From Diplocarpon mali (Eukaryota > Ascomycota > Leotiomycetes > Helotiales > Drepanopezizaceae): a stretch of 31,268 bases of DNA. Below are positions 29,286 to 31,268 of this stretch, piece by piece. The stretch lies in NCBI GenBank assembly GCA_024741835.1, contig JAENRP010000413.1, forward strand, positions 3,956 through 35,223. Reading direction: 5' to 3'. The first letter of the stretch is position 1. The number at the start of each line of letters is the position of its first letter. Under the pieces are notes generated by a model. That model was not told where the DNA came from. It saw only the letters and a list, made by a program, of their open reading frames with translations, and searched no databases. The translations under genes and the position numbers were made by a program.

Positions 29286-29519
29286 AAGAGACTATACTCT
29301 ATCCTTTGCCTAACTATTAATTATAACTTTAATAATTATATAAACTATTAAATGGTCCTTCCTATCCTCCCTTATTTATTCGTTTGCTTAAAAGGTTAAT
29401 ATAAACTCTTATATATATAAGGAGTAGGGCAAATTAATATTACTTTAAAAGAGTATATACTTTAAAGTAATAGTATATACTTTTAAAGTCTTCTATTACT
29501 TAATGCTTAAGCGTCTTAT

Positions 29520-30236
29520 CCTCTTTTATTTAAAAAGAGGGAGTTCCTCCTTACGCTTTTCTTTATAGGTCTCTTCCTCTATTTTTATTATTATTAAAGG
29601 TTTTTCTAAGAGTCTAGGTAGCTCTATCTCTTAAGCCTAAAGTCTTTAAATTAGTATTACAACTTAAGGTATTATATTATTAAGGCCTGCTCCTCTTATT
29701 AGGTCGCTTCTTATAAGACTATTAAAGCTCCTCTTAGATCTTAGTAGTAGTGCTTTTAGCCTTTTACTAAAGTTTACTAAGGCCTGCTTTTATAATTAAA
29801 GACTTTATTTTAAAGCCCTTAAGCTATCTCTATTTTTATATAGAATAGCAGCTAAAGATCTGCCGATCGCCTTATAGAACTCGTCTTTAAAGACTCTCTT
29901 AGAGTTATCTACGGTTCCTTCTTTAGTAGGGCCTCTATAGGGAATTATTATTCTTAAGCTCTAGTCGCCATTTGCCTTTTTAAAGACTAGCAAAGTGGCT
30001 TTTAATTCGCTTACTTCTACCTTTAAGTTTTTAAGCAGGTCTTTTAAAGAATTTAGATTTAAGTTAAGGCCTTTTATATTATTAGTTAAAGGCTATAGAG
30101 TAGCGTCGGTTTATAATATAAGCTCTTCTTATATAGTAGCTTCTTTTATAGCAATTGCGTTTAGCCTTATAATAAGCTCCGATTCTTTAAAAATGCCTTT
30201 AAATTTAGCGTTTTAAGCTCCTTCTCCCTTTCTAAT
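29520..30236 (-). pseudogene. Unrecognised coiled-coil frame upstream of copia-2 RT
   Basis: A minus-strand frame of about 239 codons in one phase, with about ten TAG or TAA stops. It contains NLNSLKDLLKNLKVEVSEL (heptad-like, coiled coil), KRVFKDEFYKAIGRSLAAI, and a Lys/Glu-rich end (EEETYKEKRKEE). It sits between the LTR-like block at 30494 and the copia-2 RT, so it could be gag-like or a remnant of a deleted pol region. No zinc knuckle or enzyme motif is visible. Confidence 0.45.
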
Positions 30237-30493
30237 CAATTAGAAGGTTATCTTAAGTTCCTAGCGCGATATAGGGTTTATATACTTAGCTTTTAAACTA
30301 TAAAAGAGAGACTTATTAAATTCGATATTATAAATCGTTATTACTTACTAGAGTATAAGAATCTAGATTTTATAAATATTAAAGGTAATATATTTAATTA
30401 AGTAACTTAGGTACCTTTATAATTCAATTTTAAAGGTTCGGCAGTCCCTTCCTGCCTCCTTCTCTTTAATTAAAGGGTATACGCAAGCGCTAT
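30237..30493. other. Spacer between coiled-coil frame and LTR-like block
   Basis: No feature recognised. The sequence is AT-rich and without palindromes. Confidence 0.4.
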
Positions 30494-30690
30494 TGTCGTG
30501 CAGAATGGGCGGAGTCTCCACTTATTCTGGAGACCCTCCATGTGACTCTGCTTAGTCATAGACTCTCCCTTTTCTTTCCGAAGTCTCCTTACTATATATA
30601 TACTAGATAATAATATAATCAATCATCTTCATCTATATTAGCGAGCCTCTTAAGCGACCTAATAAAGGCCCTTTAGCCGACTGTACTATA
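30494..30690 (+). repeat. LTR-like block (single copy in window)
   Basis: 197 bp starting TGTCGTGCAG and ending CTGTACTATA, i.e. TG to decayed CA. It holds a hairpin, a TATATATATA stretch (30592-30601) and far more CpA/TpG than its neighbours. If on plus, GTTATAAGCC right after it would be the primer site. If on minus, it would be the 5' LTR of copia-2. No partner LTR is in the window. Confidence 0.5.
30514..30534. repeat. Hairpin in the LTR-like block
   Basis: Perfect 7-bp stem GTCTCCA / TGGAGAC with a 7-base loop. Confidence 0.75.
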
Positions 30691-30701
30691 GTTATAAGCC
30701 T
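30691..30701 (+). promoter_or_regulatory. Possible primer-binding site (half tRNA-iMet)
   Basis: GTTATAAGCC resembles the copia-1 primer site at 17752-17761 (same ten bases), immediately after the putative LTR end. Confidence 0.45.
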
Positions 30702-30716
30702 TATGAGCACTTTAAT

Positions 30717-30911
30717 ATGCTTTCTCTTTATATGCAACCGGCTAGAGGGCCCTTTAAGCTTTTGACCGACTTTTCGAATATTTATAATGACTCGAAGGAC
30801 CTTTATTTTCAATTAACAAATTTCTATTTTCTAATTGAATCTTATTTGCAAACTCTATTTATATACTTAACCTCTTTCACTAGATTTTATTTAATATATC
30901 TGACTCTTTAA
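30717..30911 (+). pseudogene. Short plus-strand frame after the LTR-like block
   Basis: A 64-codon frame starting MLSLYMQPARGPFKLL, directly after the possible LTR and primer site, where gag would begin. Aromatic and Leu-rich, with no motif. It is followed in another frame by a second coding-like stretch (30950 onward). I do not recognise the family. Confidence 0.35.
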
Positions 30912-30949
30912 GCATCTCTAAGCCTTGCTTTAATACCTTTGCCTTTTAG

Positions 30950-31268
30950 GTGAAGTGGTTTAGTAAATATATATTCTTCGCTAAGCTTTATAATATTACC
31001 ATTTTTACTAATCTGAGACTCCTATTTAAGTTAATTATAAAGACTAAGCCTTAAGCTTCCTCTATATAGGAGTTTAAAGAATTGGAAACGGCTAACCTTT
31101 GTATAGTATACGCGAGGTTGTATAAATAGTATGTGAAATATGAGGGCTGGCCGATATGGTAAAGAGAGTATAAGGTAGTATTGAGTAGTAAGTAATAGTA
31201 GTAGTTGAAGAACTTGGAGACTTAGGAGGCTTGATTCCTAACTATAGGAGCAAAGCAATCTATATATA
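30950..31268 (+). pseudogene. Coding-like stretch running off the window
   Basis: In the frame starting at 30950, VKWFSKYIFFAKLYNI and later FKELETANLCIVYARLYK and YEGWPIW read as ordinary protein with TAG and TAA at plausible Gln positions up to about 31230. It could continue the frame at 30717 after a frame shift. Family unknown. Confidence 0.35.

Noticed and set aside
29995..30216. Plus-strand frame of 73 codons
   Set aside because: Antisense of the longer minus-strand coiled-coil frame, whose stops follow the RIP pattern.

Overview
This window reads as a transposon graveyard from a filamentous ascomycete (Pezizomycotina). I see no intact gene and no host gene. Every long reading frame is a retrotransposon frame or an unrecognised frame broken by TAG and TAA codons, mostly where Gln or Trp is expected. 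Differences between LTR pairs are transitions apart from one small indel. The DNA is AT-rich and rich in TpA. Together these point to repeat-induced point mutation (RIP).

Layout. (1) The base layer, on the minus strand, is two tandem paralogous frames of roughly 1,050-1,150 codons, ORF-A (10704 to 7427, continuing at 268-112) and ORF-B (14491 to 11296). I do not recognise their family. (2) Gypsy-1 (269-7421, minus strand) is a complete chromodomain-type Ty3/gypsy element: 255-bp LTRs, polypurine tract, gag, pol in the -1 frame and a CTAGT target duplication. It sits inside the 3' end of ORF-A. (3) Gypsy-2 (about 27010 to 14861, minus strand) is an older Ty3/gypsy element with gag, protease, reverse transcriptase (RT), RNase H and integrase. 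I could not find its LTRs. (4) Copia-1 (17513-23099, plus strand) is a complete Ty1/copia element: LTRs of 238 and 240 bp, a primer site matching half of initiator tRNA-Met, one gag-pol frame with about 35 stops, and a GTTAA duplication. It lies inside the RT of gypsy-2. (5) From 27 kb to the end are scraps: a copia RNase H tail on plus, three palindromes, a copia RT on minus, a coiled-coil frame, and an LTR-like block at 30494-30690 that looks hardly mutated.

The unusual feature is a short dispersed palindrome. I count 27 copies of exactly 23 bp (ACT at one end, AGT at the other, GC-rich arms around a CCNGG-like core) in gypsy-1, gypsy-2, copia-1, ORF-A, ORF-B and non-coding DNA. Of 22 copies inside frames I could read, 21 are in one codon phase and give a Thr-x-x-Pro-Gly-x-x-Val peptide whichever way the palindrome lies. 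In the retroelements nearly all sit in linkers between enzyme domains. This looks like a coding-compatible micro-repeat, comparable in behaviour to the palindromic elements inside Rickettsia genes.

Insertion order, read from the nesting: ORF-A/B and gypsy-2 came first, then gypsy-1 and copia-1. The second pair is less mutated. All elements appear dead: several catalytic Asp codons have become Asn and all frames carry many stops. Translations, stop counts and palindrome counts were made by eye.
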